Source of the DNA: Mycolicibacterium sp. MU0050
GTDB lineage: Bacteria; Actinomycetota; Actinomycetes; Mycobacteriales; Mycobacteriaceae
Length of the DNA stretch: 64,000 nucleotides
Reading direction: 5' to 3'
Assembly (NCBI RefSeq): GCF_963378085.1
Contig: NZ_OY726395.1
Span: 1,798,001 to 1,862,000, forward strand
Shown: positions 54,666 through 63,568 of the stretch, one piece after another
How the letters are laid out: every line of letters starts with the position of its first letter
How positions within the stretch are numbered: the stretch's first letter is position 1
Made by a program: the position numbers and the translations under genes
Notes under the pieces: generated by a model
Told to the model about the DNA's origin: nothing
Database searches by the model: none
What the model saw: the letters and a program-made list of their open reading frames with translations, nothing else

Positions 54666-54725
54666 GAGTTCGGTTGTTGACGGGAACCCGCAGGACGGGG
54701 TGCGGACAAGTCAACTTTCGGCGAG
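54666..54725. repeat. 60-bp dispersed intergenic repeat, copy 2
   Basis: Begins GAGTTCGG and ends TTCGGCGAG, 5 bp before the stop codon of the leftward UPF0548 gene. Read on the - strand, it starts a few nucleotides after the stop, exactly as copy 1 does. It has the inverted ends GTTGAC...GTCAAC and an inner ACCC...GGGT. Confidence 0.7.
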
Positions 54726-54730
54726 GGGGT

Positions 54731-55237
54731 CTAGGGCCTGGTCGACAGGGCTGCCAGGTAGCGGTCGGTGATCCGCTTCTGAACCCGGGTGGCCACCCAG
54801 GCGCCCGCCTTGCTCCACCAGCGGGCGGGGCGGGAGAACGCCACGATCTCGGCGTACACCGTGCCGTCGGGATCGAGGCGCACGCCGAAGTACTCCTCGC
54901 CGGACTCGGGGTGGCCGTCGAGGGTGCCGTAGGCGAACCCCTGGCGGTGCGGTTCGTCGGTGACGTAGATGACCTTGCAGGCGGCGCGCAGCGGCCCCAG
55001 CCTGATGGACACCAGAGACCCCGGCACGGCGGTGGGCGTAGAGGTATCGATGCGGATGCCGGCCCGACGCTGAATCTCCCACGCCATCAGCTGGGCAGCG
55101 GCTCGCCGAAAAGCCTGTTCTCCCAGGCCGATCGCGCGCTCGCGGCGGATGTGGTGGTACCCGTCGGGGAGCGGTCCGGCGGTGGCGCCGATCTCGGGGT
55201 AGCTCAGGCGGCGTCGCGCCAGCTGTTCCCAGTTCAC
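54731..55237 (-). CDS. UPF0548/DUF1990 family protein
   Basis: A 168-residue protein of unknown function, common in actinobacteria. Recognisable by LSYPEIGATAGPLPDGYHHIRRERAIG near the start, then RLGPLRAACKVIYV, RQGFAYGTLDGHPESGEEYFGV and FSRPARWWSKAG. The GTG start (AAGGAG 8-9 nt upstream) overlaps the AbiEii-like stop by GTGA; a longer open frame upstream lacks homology. Being coupled to a toxin-antitoxin gene is probably incidental but is noted. Confidence 0.8.
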   Translation of the reverse strand: MNWEQLARRRLSYPEIGATAGPLPDGYHHIRRERAIGLGEQAFRRAAAQLMAWEIQRRAGIRIDTSTPTAVPGSLVSIRLGPLRAACKVIYVTDEPHRQGFAYGTLDGHPESGEEYFGVRLDPDGTVYAEIVAFSRPARWWSKAGAWVATRVQKRITDRYLAALSTRP

Positions 55238-56073
55238 CGACGTCGCTCCTTGCCGTTGCTCTCGTCCGCGTCGACTGCCTCTCGCCATGCATCGCGCACG
55301 ATCGCAAGAGCCTCAGTTGCCGACACGGTAAGCCGGGTCTGGCCGGCGAGCTGCGCACGCCATTCGCTGTCCGAGGGAGCGCGTTGGAAGATGTGCGGCG
55401 CCGGGCCGCGGTTCGTTGGCCCGAACCGCCGAAATAACGACGTCGCGTTGGCGTCGATTGCGCCGAGCCTGGCCAGCGCCCAAAGGTCCCAGAGGTCGCG
55501 GGGCGCGAGTCGGTCCGCCCAGGTAGCGGTCTTCGATGCGGCGAATGCGGGCAGCGTGGGAACTAGCAGCCTGGCCGCGGGGGCGTCGTTGTAGCGCTGA
55601 TGCAAGTCGCGCGGCTCGGTCGGCCAAACCACGCGATCATGCGCGGAAAGCAGTTGTAGGCGCACCGAGCGCCCATCCTCGGTCCGAACGAGCACCGGCA
55701 GGGTGTCTGCAGTGGTCCCAAGGGCGGGTTCGACGGCAAGCCGCCCGTGGGTGCGTGCCACGGCACGGGGGAGTGCGGCATCGAGATCCCGGGCGACGTC
55801 CTTGCGGCGACCGATGGCAATCAGGTCGATGTCCTCGCTGAGCCGGCCATCCGGAAGGTGGGTGCGAGCCAGAGCCGTGCCGCCAATGAAGTGGATTCGG
55901 TCTCCGAAGTTGCGGCTGAGGAAAGCCAGGAGGTGCGAGATGAGGTGATCGCGCACTACCTGTTCGGCAGGCACACCGAATTGTGTTGCGATGGAGTCGC
56001 GCTCGTCAGGATCCAAGACGAACCCCGGCCCATTCTTCAGCCCGGCGTAGTGACGCCACTCGGCGTTGTTCAT
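55234..56073 (-). CDS. abiEii: AbiEii-type nucleotidyltransferase toxin
   Basis: Toxin of a type IV/abortive-infection system. AbiEii/MenT-type proteins transfer nucleotides to tRNA or other targets and stop growth. The 279-residue protein carries the nucleotidyltransferase core GGTALART (residues 64-71) and SEDIDL (79-84), followed by the helical domain. It overlaps the antitoxin gene by 68 bp, unusually long. The ATG at 56073 has no strong ribosome site, so a later start is possible. Confidence 0.85.
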   Translation of the reverse strand: MNNAEWRHYAGLKNGPGFVLDPDERDSIATQFGVPAEQVVRDHLISHLLAFLSRNFGDRIHFIGGTALARTHLPDGRLSEDIDLIAIGRRKDVARDLDAALPRAVARTHGRLAVEPALGTTADTLPVLVRTEDGRSVRLQLLSAHDRVVWPTEPRDLHQRYNDAPAARLLVPTLPAFAASKTATWADRLAPRDLWDLWALARLGAIDANATSLFRRFGPTNRGPAPHIFQRAPSDSEWRAQLAGQTRLTVSATEALAIVRDAWREAVDADESNGKERRR

Positions 56074-56659
56074 GTGCGAGTCGCTCTAGGCGTGATCGGT
56101 CACTTCGTGCGTAGAGGGTGGCGACTGCGCCCGGGACTTCACCGGCGTTATCCCCGAGGGTCGGACGGTGAGCCAGATCCAGGATCGTCTGCTCCGGAGT
56201 GGTCACCAATGCGGGGCCCAATTCCGTACGAATGCGCTCGGTGTCGAGCGCTGTGATGTCGCGCTTGACGAATCTCACCACTGCCGGGCGGTCGGAGAGC
56301 GCGATCGGTCGATGTTGCCGGGGTATCGCAACAAGAGCTACGGCGAGCGCGCGTGGGATCGCTCCGTGCAGGCGTGCCGCGCTCACTCCCATGACGACGG
56401 CGTTGTCGGCGCCGTGGATCGCAGTTGCGATTCCAGCCGCCGCCGCTTCAACGGTGGGGATCCACTTCGTGCCTACATTCTCTTGCGGCACCACGACGAA
56501 GTATCCGTCAGTCAGGCGATGTAACAGGCCACGGTCGGTGAGGCGCGCCAACTGGGTCCGCGGATGAGCGTATATGCCGACGGCATCACGAGGACGAATC
56601 GTTCTGAGCGGGGCTTTTGCAAGTGCGATCGGCATGGGAGCGCTGCGCGCCTGAACCAT
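56006..56659 (-). CDS. abiEi: AbiEi-type antitoxin/transcriptional regulator
   Basis: A 217-residue protein. The N-terminal winged-helix segment RPRDAVGIYAHPRTQLARLTDRGLLHRLTDGYFVV is typical of AbiEi antitoxins, and a C-terminal antitoxin domain ends TTPEQTILDLAHRPTLG and a basic tail. ATG 56659 has AAGGAGG 5-6 nt upstream, so I reject the frame extension to 56716, which crosses the operator. It precedes and overlaps the toxin, the standard antitoxin-first order. A 19-bp palindrome lies 25 bp upstream, as for other autorepressed AbiEi. Confidence 0.85.
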   Translation of the reverse strand: MVQARSAPMPIALAKAPLRTIRPRDAVGIYAHPRTQLARLTDRGLLHRLTDGYFVVVPQENVGTKWIPTVEAAAAGIATAIHGADNAVVMGVSAARLHGAIPRALAVALVAIPRQHRPIALSDRPAVVRFVKRDITALDTERIRTELGPALVTTPEQTILDLAHRPTLGDNAGEVPGAVATLYARSDRSRLERLAHEQRRVASLRRAEEWAGVRLGS

Positions 56660-56683
56660 TTTGACCTCCTTGACTACGCGAAT

Positions 56684-56702
56684 CGTACTCTCTAAGAGTA
56701 CG
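56684..56702. promoter_or_regulatory. AbiEi autoregulatory palindrome
   Basis: CGTACTCT-CTA-AGAGTACG, perfect 8-bp arms, then a second related half at GCATACT. The surrounding 60 bp is clearly more AT-rich than the flanks. AbiEi proteins bind inverted repeats in their own promoter. Confidence 0.65.
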
Positions 56703-56761
56703 AAATGCATACTCAAAACACACTGGGAGCGCCTCAGTGGCCGGCCAGGTGCGCTTGGAAC

Positions 56762-58825
56762 TCAGATGAGGAGCGCGTCGCACTGGATGGGTAGGTCGCG
56801 CACCCGCACCCCGGTGGCGTGGTAGATCGCGTTGGCGACGGCGGCAGCAGCGCCGACGATGCCGATCTCACCGGCGCCGCGCGAGCCCATCGGATTGGCG
56901 TGCTCGTCGACGCTGTCGAGCCAGACGGCGTCGATGTCGGGGACGTCGGCGTGGGTGCTGATGTGGTAGCTGGCCAGGTCCCGGGTGACGATGTGGCCCA
57001 GGCGGTGGTCGCGCACGCTTTCCTCGTGCAGGGCCATCGACAGGCCCATCGTCATGCCGCCGATCAGCTGTGAGCGCAGCGTGGCCGGGTTGATCGCCCG
57101 CCCGATCGAGAACACCCCGAGCATCCGGGCGAGGCGGATTTCGCCGGTGTAGCGGCTGACGTGGGCCTCGACGAACTGCGCGCCGAAGGAGTACATCCCG
57201 TAGTTCTGGGCGTCCTCGTTCTCGGGGGCCTCGGCGGTGCTGGCCGCGCCCGGGGCCGGGCTGTCGCCGTGCTCGCGCCGAAACTGCTGGGCGGCAGCGT
57301 GAATGGCGGTGCCCCAGGAGCTGATGCCCGAGGAGCCGCCCTCCACCGAGGCGGCCGGCAGCGTGGTGTCGCCGATCTGCAGGTCGATGGCGGCGACGTC
57401 GCAGCTCAGGACGTCGGCGGCGATCTGGGTCAGCGCGGTCCAGGTGCCGGTGCCGATGTCTACTGCGCCGATGGCCACCGCGTAGCGCCCGGGGGCGGTG
57501 CATTCGATGCGGGCGGCGTTGCCGGGCATGTTCATCGCCGGGTACACCGACGACGCCACGCCGGTGCCGATCAACCATTCGCCGTTGCTGCGCACGCCCG
57601 GTTCGGGGTTGCGGGGGTGCCAGCCGAACTGCTCGGCGCCGGTGGTCAGGCACTCGACCAGGCGTCGGTCCGACCACGGGTTGCCGGTCTCGGGGTCGAC
57701 GTCGGGTTCGTTGCGGATCCGCAGCTCGATGGGGTCGAGGTCGCAGGCGACGGCCAGTTCGTCCATCGCCACCTCCAGCGCGTAGACGCCGGGGCATTCG
57801 CCGGGGGCGCGCATCCAAAACGGGACGGCCACATCGAGTGCGGCGAGCCGGTGGCTGGTGGCGCGGGTGGCGCTGGCGTACATCATCCGGGCGGGCACGG
57901 CGGTCTGCTCGGCGAATTCCTTGGCGGTGGCGGACTGTTCGACGACGTCGTGGCGCAGCGCGGTCAGTCGGCCATCCCTGGTGGCGCCGAGTTGTAGGCG
58001 CTGGATGGTGGGGGTGCGGTAGCCGACGACGTCGAACATCTGCTGGCGGGTCAGGGCCAGCTTGACGGGGCGGCCCGGGACGCGTTGGGCGGCCATGACC
58101 GCCAGGGTGTTGTGCGAGTGCGGGGCGCCCTTGGAGCCGAAGCCGCCGCCGATGTTCTTGGCGATCACCCGGATCTGTTCGGGCTCGAGGCCGAACAGTC
58201 CGGCCAGCTTGCTGCGGGCGGCGTGCACGCCCTGGGTGGAGTCGTAGAGCGTGAGCTTGTCGTTGTCCCACAACGCGATACAGGAATGCGGCTCCATCGG
58301 GTTGTTGTGTTCGTGCGGGGTGGTGTAGGTCTGGTCGACGAGCACCTCGGCGTCGCGCAGGGCGGCGTCGACGTCGCCGTCGGCGGTGTCGGTGGGAAAG
58401 CCCGCGTTGACTTCCTCGGGGGCGTACAGGTCCGGGTCGTCGGGGCGCAGCTCGGTGTGGTGGGTGTCGGCCTGGTAGTCGACGCGCACCAATGCGGCGG
58501 CGTGACGGGCGGTTTCGGCGGTCTCGGCGAGGACCGCGCCGATGAACTGGCCGCGGTAGTGGATCTGGTTGTCCTGCAGGATGGTCAGGTCGCCGTCGGA
58601 GGTGTCGGCCAGCGTGGGCGCGTCGAAGACGGTGAGGACGGCGGCGACCCCGGCGGTGTCCATGGCGGTGACGCGGCCCTTGGCGATGGTGGCCTGCAGC
58701 GGGTGCAGGTACATCGGGGCGTCGAGTTGGTATTCGCTGGCGTAGGGGGCGGTGCCGGTGACCTTGGCGGGGCCGTCGAGGCGGGTCAGCGCGGTGCCGA
58801 TGGCGCGGGGTTGGACGGCCGTCAT
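56762..58825 (-). CDS. molybdenum-binding large subunit of a xanthine-oxidase-family aldehyde oxidoreductase (PaoC-like)
   Basis: Catalytic Mo-cytosine-dinucleotide subunit, 687 residues, a little shorter than E. coli PaoC. The start is ATG 58825, one base into the FAD-subunit stop (TGATG). The family signatures VTGTAPYASEY, IGGGFGSKG (about 235-243), FWMRAPGECPGVYALE and the C-terminal GSRGAGEIGIVGAAAAVANAIYHATG (containing the glutamate general base, GAGEIG) are visible. Third gene of a three-gene operon. No accessory XdhC/MoaA-type maturation gene is seen in the window. Confidence 0.88.
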   Translation of the reverse strand: MTAVQPRAIGTALTRLDGPAKVTGTAPYASEYQLDAPMYLHPLQATIAKGRVTAMDTAGVAAVLTVFDAPTLADTSDGDLTILQDNQIHYRGQFIGAVLAETAETARHAAALVRVDYQADTHHTELRPDDPDLYAPEEVNAGFPTDTADGDVDAALRDAEVLVDQTYTTPHEHNNPMEPHSCIALWDNDKLTLYDSTQGVHAARSKLAGLFGLEPEQIRVIAKNIGGGFGSKGAPHSHNTLAVMAAQRVPGRPVKLALTRQQMFDVVGYRTPTIQRLQLGATRDGRLTALRHDVVEQSATAKEFAEQTAVPARMMYASATRATSHRLAALDVAVPFWMRAPGECPGVYALEVAMDELAVACDLDPIELRIRNEPDVDPETGNPWSDRRLVECLTTGAEQFGWHPRNPEPGVRSNGEWLIGTGVASSVYPAMNMPGNAARIECTAPGRYAVAIGAVDIGTGTWTALTQIAADVLSCDVAAIDLQIGDTTLPAASVEGGSSGISSWGTAIHAAAQQFRREHGDSPAPGAASTAEAPENEDAQNYGMYSFGAQFVEAHVSRYTGEIRLARMLGVFSIGRAINPATLRSQLIGGMTMGLSMALHEESVRDHRLGHIVTRDLASYHISTHADVPDIDAVWLDSVDEHANPMGSRGAGEIGIVGAAAAVANAIYHATGVRVRDLPIQCDALLI

Positions 58826-59814
58826 CACTGATGTCCTTCCATGAGTTCCAGCAGGGTGGCGACGATGGTGCGGCGGGTGAGCTCGACCTTGAATTCGTTG
58901 CCGTCCAGCGGCTCTGCCTGTCCGAGTTCGCTTTCGGCCGCGTGGGTGAAGGTGTCCTCGCCGGCGGCTTGCCCCAGCAGGGCGTGTTCGGCGCGATGGG
59001 CCCGCCAGGGTTTGTGGGCGACTCCGCCGAGGGCGATGCGCGCGGAGTTGATGGTGCCGTCCTCGGTGGCCAACTCGGCGGCCACCGAGGTCAACGCGAA
59101 CGCATACGAGCTGCGGTCGCGGACCTTGCGGTAGGTGGAGCGCGCGCCGTCCAGCGGCGCCGGGATCTCCACGGCGGTGATCAGCGCGCCGCGCGGCAGG
59201 TTGGTGTCGCGGTCGGGTTCATCGCCGGGCAGGCGGTGAAAATCGGTGAGCGGCAGGCGATGTTCGCCGTCGACGTCGACGTAGACCACCTGCGCGTCCA
59301 GGGCGGTCATCGCGACGGCCATGTCGGAGGGGTGGGTGGCCACACACTGCGGGGAGGCGCCGAGGATGGCGTGGTAGCGCACGTAGCCGCCGAGCGCCGA
59401 GCACCCGGAGCCGGGGGAGCGTTTGTTGCAGGGGGTGGTGACGTCCTGGAAGTAGACGCAGCGGGTGCGTTGCAGCAGGTTGCCGGCGGTGGTGGCGAGG
59501 TTGCGCAGCTGCCCCGAGGCGCCGGCCAGCAGGGCGCGGGCCAGGACGGGGTAGCGGCTGCGCACGATGGGGTGCGCGGCCAAATCCGCGTTGCGGACGT
59601 CGGCGCCGACGCGCAGCGAGCCGTCGTCGAGGTGGTCGATGTCGTAGAGGGGCAGGTGGCCGACGTCGACGAGCAGGGCGGGTTCGGCGACGCCGAGTTT
59701 CATGTGGTCGACGAGGTTGGTGCCGCCGGCCAGGTAGACGGCGTCGGGGCGCTCGGCGACGGTGGTGACGGCGTCGGCCACGCTGGTGGCGCGGTGGTAG
59801 GCGAACGGGTTCAT
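58825..59814 (-). CDS. FAD-binding subunit with [4Fe-4S] insertion (PaoB-like)
   Basis: Middle subunit, 329 residues. The FAD-binding start YLAGGTNLVDHMK is at about 29-41 and ATTAGNLLQRTRC follows at about 105-117. Directly after comes an extra cysteine cluster, CVYFQDVTTPCNKRSPGSGC, as in PaoB of E. coli and 4-hydroxybenzoyl-CoA reductase, which binds a [4Fe-4S] centre. The start overlaps the small-subunit stop by ATGA. The insertion narrows the family to the PaoABC type rather than CO dehydrogenase. Confidence 0.88.
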   Translation of the reverse strand: MNPFAYHRATSVADAVTTVAERPDAVYLAGGTNLVDHMKLGVAEPALLVDVGHLPLYDIDHLDDGSLRVGADVRNADLAAHPIVRSRYPVLARALLAGASGQLRNLATTAGNLLQRTRCVYFQDVTTPCNKRSPGSGCSALGGYVRYHAILGASPQCVATHPSDMAVAMTALDAQVVYVDVDGEHRLPLTDFHRLPGDEPDRDTNLPRGALITAVEIPAPLDGARSTYRKVRDRSSYAFALTSVAAELATEDGTINSARIALGGVAHKPWRAHRAEHALLGQAAGEDTFTHAAESELGQAEPLDGNEFKVELTRRTIVATLLELMEGHQ

Positions 59815-60326
59815 CGGGCGGCCTCGTGGATGGCGGCGACGATGTTGGGGTAGGCCGCGCAGCGACACAGGTTGCCGCTCATGCGTTCTCGGATCTCGTC
59901 GTCGTCGAGGTCGGGGGATTTCTCCAGGTGTTCGGTGACATGGCTGGGGGCGCCGGACTTGACCTCGTCGAGCGTGCCGACCGCCGAGCAGATCTGCCCC
60001 GGGGTGCAGTAGCCGCACTGGAAGCCGTCGTGGTCGAGGAACGCCTGGGCGACGGGGTGCAGGCTTGTTTGCTCCCCGAGTCCGGCCGCGGTGACGATTT
60101 CGGCGTCGTCGTGGGCGACCGCCAGTGCCAGGCAGGTGGTGGCGCGGCGGCCGTCGAGCAGAACGGTGCACGCTCCGCACTGGCCGTGGTCGCAGCCCTT
60201 CTTCGGCGCGGTGACGCCGAGGTGTTCTCGTAGTAGATCGAGGAGGGTGGTGCGGTTGTCGATCTCGGCGCTGCGGGTGTGGCCGTCGACGCGCACGGTG
60301 ACGTTGGTGAAGTGGGCTGACTCCAT
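59811..60326 (-). CDS. [2Fe-2S] small subunit of aldehyde oxidoreductase (PaoA-like)
   Basis: A 171-residue iron-sulfur subunit with the plant-type ferredoxin cluster [16 protein letters not shown] (about 43-58) and the C-terminal second cluster QCGYCTPGQ plus GNLCRC (about 104-150). No twin-arginine signal is seen, unlike some periplasmic PaoA proteins, so the complex is probably cytoplasmic. First gene of the operon; divergent from the kinase with a 92-bp gap. Confidence 0.9.
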   Translation of the reverse strand: MESAHFTNVTVRVDGHTRSAEIDNRTTLLDLLREHLGVTAPKKGCDHGQCGACTVLLDGRRATTCLALAVAHDDAEIVTAAGLGEQTSLHPVAQAFLDHDGFQCGYCTPGQICSAVGTLDEVKSGAPSHVTEHLEKSPDLDDDEIRERMSGNLCRCAAYPNIVAAIHEAAR

Positions 60327-60406
60327 CTCGGAGGGTTACCCGGGTTGGGGGAGGTGAAACGAGGGCAGGTTCGGCGAAGACGGATTGGGGCGTCGGTGTT
60401 CCTGGG

Positions 60407-60412
60407 TACCAT
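60407..60412 (+). promoter_or_regulatory. -10 element of a leaderless promoter (Ser/Thr kinase)
   Basis: TACCAT followed by 6 nt and ATG 60419. Confidence 0.5.
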
Positions 60413-60418
60413 CCCGGC

Positions 60419-62311
60419 ATGCCGTTGTCCGACGGTACCAAGTTCGCCGGTTACACCATTGAGCGCCAGCTTGGTTCAGGGGGGATGGGCGAGGTGTACC
60501 TCGTCCAGCACCCCCGCCTGCCGCGACACGATGCGCTGAAGGTGCTGCGGTCGAACATTTCCTCGGACGCCGATTACATGGAGCGGTTCAACCGTGAGGC
60601 CGACCTGGCGTCCAAGCTGTGGCACCCGAACACCGTGCGGATCCATGACCGCGGGAAGTACCGCGGCCGGTTGTGGATCTCCATGGACTATGTGGACGGC
60701 ACCGATGCGGCGCACCTCCTGCAGGAGTACCCGGAGGGGCTGCCGACCGAGCGTGCGCTCGGCATCATCAGCGACGTGGCCGCGGCACTGGACTACGCCC
60801 ACGACATGGGGCTTCTTCATCGTGACGTGAAGCCGGCGAACATTCTGTTGGCGCAGACCGGGGAGCGCCGCGCCCTGCTTGCGGATTTCGGGGTTGCACG
60901 CGACGTCGCTGACGGCGACGCGGGTGGTCTCACCGCGACGAACATGACCGTCGGTACCGCGGCGTACGCGGCACCGGAACAGTTGATGGGTCTCGACGTC
61001 GACGGCCGCGCCGACCAGTACTCGCTGGCCGCGACGGCGTATCACCTGTTGACCGGTGGCTACTTGTTCGCGCACACCAACCCGGCGGTGGTCATCGGGC
61101 AGCATCTGAATGCCCCGCCGCCGGCGATCGGCGAGGGCCGCGCCGACCTGGCCCGCTTCGAGCCGGTGCTGACCCGTGCGCTCGCCAAGGATCCCAATCA
61201 GCGCTACGCAACCTGCGGGGAGTTCGCGCGGGCACTTGAGGCCGCGACAACAGCCGTGGTGTCGACCGGGCCGGTGCCGTTGAACGACGTCGAGACGATG
61301 GTTGCTCCGGTGGCCCCGCCGGCGGTGGCAGCGGTGTCGCGGCCACCCGATTCGCCGCGTGAAGCGGCGGGCGCCTCGGCGGTGGCGCCGACCCGACGGA
61401 GTGCGGGGAGGCTTGTCGGGATCGGACTGGCTGCCGCGGCGCTGCTGGCCGCGGTCGCTCTGGTCGCGTACTTCGCGGTCCAGCCGCGGGGCGGCGGCGG
61501 GGGCGCCGAGCCGTTCAGCATCGCCGGGACCGTCCGGTTGGCCTCCGATATCGCCAAGGACAGTGGTCTGCCGCCCGGCTATAAATGCATGGGTACCAAG
61601 GACTTCGGAGACATCGGTCCCAACGCCCCGATCCTGGTCGAGGACGAATCAGGCAAGCTGCTCGCCAAGGGATCCATTGAAGGCAGCAGTCGCAGTCACG
61701 ACGAATGTCTTCTCAAGTTCCGCGTCAGCGATGTGCCCGGTGGGGCGCAGTTCTACCGGGTGCAGGTGGGCAAGCACCAGGAGATGAGCTACACCGAGGC
61801 CGAGGCGAAGGCCGGCGTCGAACTCCTCGTGGGGACGCCGGGCGGCCCGGAGCCGACGAAGCCCCCGGAGCCGCCCAAGCCTGCACCGACGCGCACGGTC
61901 ACGGTGACGCCCACTCCCGATGTGGAGCAGCAGAGTCTGGCGCGATTGCGGGCGATCGCTGGCGAAGACCGACCAGCGGTGGCCGCTATCCTCGCCGATC
62001 GCTGGATCCCGCAGATCAGTTCCAAGCGTGTGGGTTTGGTGGCCAAGGGGATGACCTGGGACAACGAGACCATCCTCGACGAGCATCTGCGGTTGCGCAG
62101 CATCTACCCGGACGTGAAGCTGCTGTGGTCGGGTGACTGGTCCACCTTCGACGGGCCGGGGTTCTGGGTGACCGTGGTGGGCCTGTGGTCGAACAACCCG
62201 TACGAGGTGCTGGCCTGGTGCACGGAACAGGGGTTCGACCGGGACAACTGCATTGCCAAGGTAGTCAGCACGACGCATCCGGTAGCGGGGAGTACGAAGT
62301 TGAATCCGTGA
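60419..62311 (+). CDS. receptor-like Ser/Thr protein kinase (Pkn family)
   Basis: A membrane-anchored signalling kinase of 630 residues. Gly-rich loop GSGGMGEVY (19-27), catalytic Lys41, HRDVKPAN (134-141, an RD kinase), DFG (156-158), activation loop with several Thr. The kinase domain ends about residue 275, then an Ala/Pro juxtamembrane region, a single helix at about 332-354 and an outside domain (about 355-630) interrupted by a Pro/Thr-rich linker [15 protein letters not shown]. The outside part has no PASTA repeats and its two halves (about 360-475 and 500-630) are not recognised. Resembles the mycobacterial PknH/PknJ layout only in overall plan. Confidence 0.87.
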   Translation: MPLSDGTKFAGYTIERQLGSGGMGEVYLVQHPRLPRHDALKVLRSNISSDADYMERFNREADLASKLWHPNTVRIHDRGKYRGRLWISMDYVDGTDAAHLLQEYPEGLPTERALGIISDVAAALDYAHDMGLLHRDVKPANILLAQTGERRALLADFGVARDVADGDAGGLTATNMTVGTAAYAAPEQLMGLDVDGRADQYSLAATAYHLLTGGYLFAHTNPAVVIGQHLNAPPPAIGEGRADLARFEPVLTRALAKDPNQRYATCGEFARALEAATTAVVSTGPVPLNDVETMVAPVAPPAVAAVSRPPDSPREAAGASAVAPTRRSAGRLVGIGLAAAALLAAVALVAYFAVQPRGGGGGAEPFSIAGTVRLASDIAKDSGLPPGYKCMGTKDFGDIGPNAPILVEDESGKLLAKGSIEGSSRSHDECLLKFRVSDVPGGAQFYRVQVGKHQEMSYTEAEAKAGVELLVGTPGGPEPTKPPEPPKPAPTRTVTVTPTPDVEQQSLARLRAIAGEDRPAVAAILADRWIPQISSKRVGLVAKGMTWDNETILDEHLRLRSIYPDVKLLWSGDWSTFDGPGFWVTVVGLWSNNPYEVLAWCTEQGFDRDNCIAKVVSTTHPVAGSTKLNP

Positions 62312-62372
62312 TGTGGTGATGCCAGTGGTCCGCGGTGTATCCAGCCGCCCGCCGCAGGCGCCGCCTTCGGCG

Positions 62373-62416
62373 CGTACCGACCGCACGCAGCGTTCCCGCT
62401 GCGTGCGGTCGGTACG
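62373..62416 (+). terminator. strong intergenic hairpin
   Basis: Perfect 19-bp stem (CGTACCGACCGCACGCAGC at 62373-62391 and its complement at 62398-62416) with a 6-nt loop GTTCCC, 62 bp after the kinase stop. No U-tract. It may terminate the kinase mRNA; the rest of the gap to 62568 shows nothing recognised. Confidence 0.7.
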
Positions 62417-62568
62417 AAGACGGTGTAGGTCGGGGACTGGCCGGCCCGGGACATTCGAGGCCTTGCCGGGACGATCGTCTTGAAGCAGTATTTCCCTGAG
62501 TCCCGAATCGATCGTCAGTCGTGGCGATCTCACGGTGGTCAAGAACGTGGTGTTGAAGGTGGTCATCA

Positions 62569-62991
62569 ATGAGTGGGCATGACGAGGTGGCGGATTCGCT
62601 GTACAGCGCACTTTCACGGACACGCATTCCTGCTGAGAACCACGAGTTCATCCGTCAGATCACGGCGGCGGTCGGTGTGGTCGAATTCCGCGCAATGGCT
62701 GTCGATTCTGATAAGCCATATGTGCGCGCAACAAGGCGGGACGGCCTTCCTGCGTTGCACATTCACTACGGCTTCACGAATGGCTTTGTTTCGGAAGATG
62801 AAATTGTACGTGTCGCGGGCAATGGCGTGCCGCGTGAACAGAGCAGCCGAAAGGGCACCTGGTACGTTACCCATCCGACGACCAGGGTCGGCCCCCGTAA
62901 CGACCGGGCCCGGGATGTCCGGCGGAATGCAGAATTTTGTGGTTGTGGCATGCAACGGTCCGTCAGCGGAGTGCGCAGCATTTGTGATTAG
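62569..62991 (+). CDS. unknown protein with C-terminal Cys/Gly segment, next to vsr
   Basis: A 140-residue product I cannot assign. The start MSGHDEVADSLYSALSR is helical, the middle (ATRRDGLPALHIHYGFTNGF) has beta-strand character, and it ends KGTWYVTHPTTR... then FCGCGMQRSVSGVRSICD, a likely degenerate zinc-ribbon. Base use is visibly less GC-rich than the genes to its left. Same strand as vsr, 109 bp upstream. Its position beside a Vsr/Dcm pair suggests a role in DNA modification or restriction, which is inference. Confidence 0.55.
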   Translation: MSGHDEVADSLYSALSRTRIPAENHEFIRQITAAVGVVEFRAMAVDSDKPYVRATRRDGLPALHIHYGFTNGFVSEDEIVRVAGNGVPREQSSRKGTWYVTHPTTRVGPRNDRARDVRRNAEFCGCGMQRSVSGVRSICD

Positions 62992-63100
62992 CGCATCAAA
63001 GGTGAGCCATCTACGGGTCGCGCACCAGCGGTCGGGCGCGGGACCAGGAAGTGCCGCGTGGCCGCATTCGGGACGAATCCGCTCGCGATCGGAGAGTTGA

Positions 63101-63568
63101 TTGTCGGCCCGGCCACCCGCATCCTCGGAATCCGTCCGCGCACGGATGAGCCGGCAGCGCCGGACTGGAACGGAGCCGGAACTACTGGTTCGGAGAATTC
63201 TCCATGCCCGGGGAATTCGGTATCGGGTCGACACGGCTCCGGAACCCGGTTTGCGATGCAAAGCCGACATCGTGTGGCGCGGATTGCGCCTGGCGGTTTT
63301 CCTGGACGGCTGTTTCTGGCACGGATGTCCCATTCACGCGACCAGGCCGAAGGCCAACGAAACGTGGTGGGCCCGAAAACTCGAAGGAAATGTCGAGCGA
63401 GATCGCCGGACTGACGCTGATCTCACGGCGCGGGGGTGGACCGTGCTGCGGTTCTGGGAACACGAGGATCCGAAAATTGTCGCCGACGCGATATGTCGGC
63501 AGCTCATTGATCTGCGAGCCGGCAGACGACCGGTTCAGATCACTCAGCCAGTGCGACACGGTCGCTGA
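63101..63568 (+). CDS. vsr: Vsr very-short-patch mismatch endonuclease
   Basis: Nicks DNA at T:G mismatches that arise by deamination of 5-methylcytosine, protecting Dcm-type sites. The 155-residue protein aligns with E. coli Vsr by eye: N-terminal VRARMSRQRRTGTEPELLVRRILH, catalytic Asp in CKADIVWRGLRLAVFLDGCFWHGCPIH (with zinc and catalytic His/Cys), and GNVERDRRTDADLTARGWTVLRFWEHE. TTG start with GGAG 6 nt upstream gives full N-terminal agreement; ATG 63146 would remove the first helix. Convergent with the methyltransferase, overlapping it by 29 bp at the stops. Confidence 0.9.
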   Translation: MSARPPASSESVRARMSRQRRTGTEPELLVRRILHARGIRYRVDTAPEPGLRCKADIVWRGLRLAVFLDGCFWHGCPIHATRPKANETWWARKLEGNVERDRRTDADLTARGWTVLRFWEHEDPKIVADAICRQLIDLRAGRRPVQITQPVRHGR

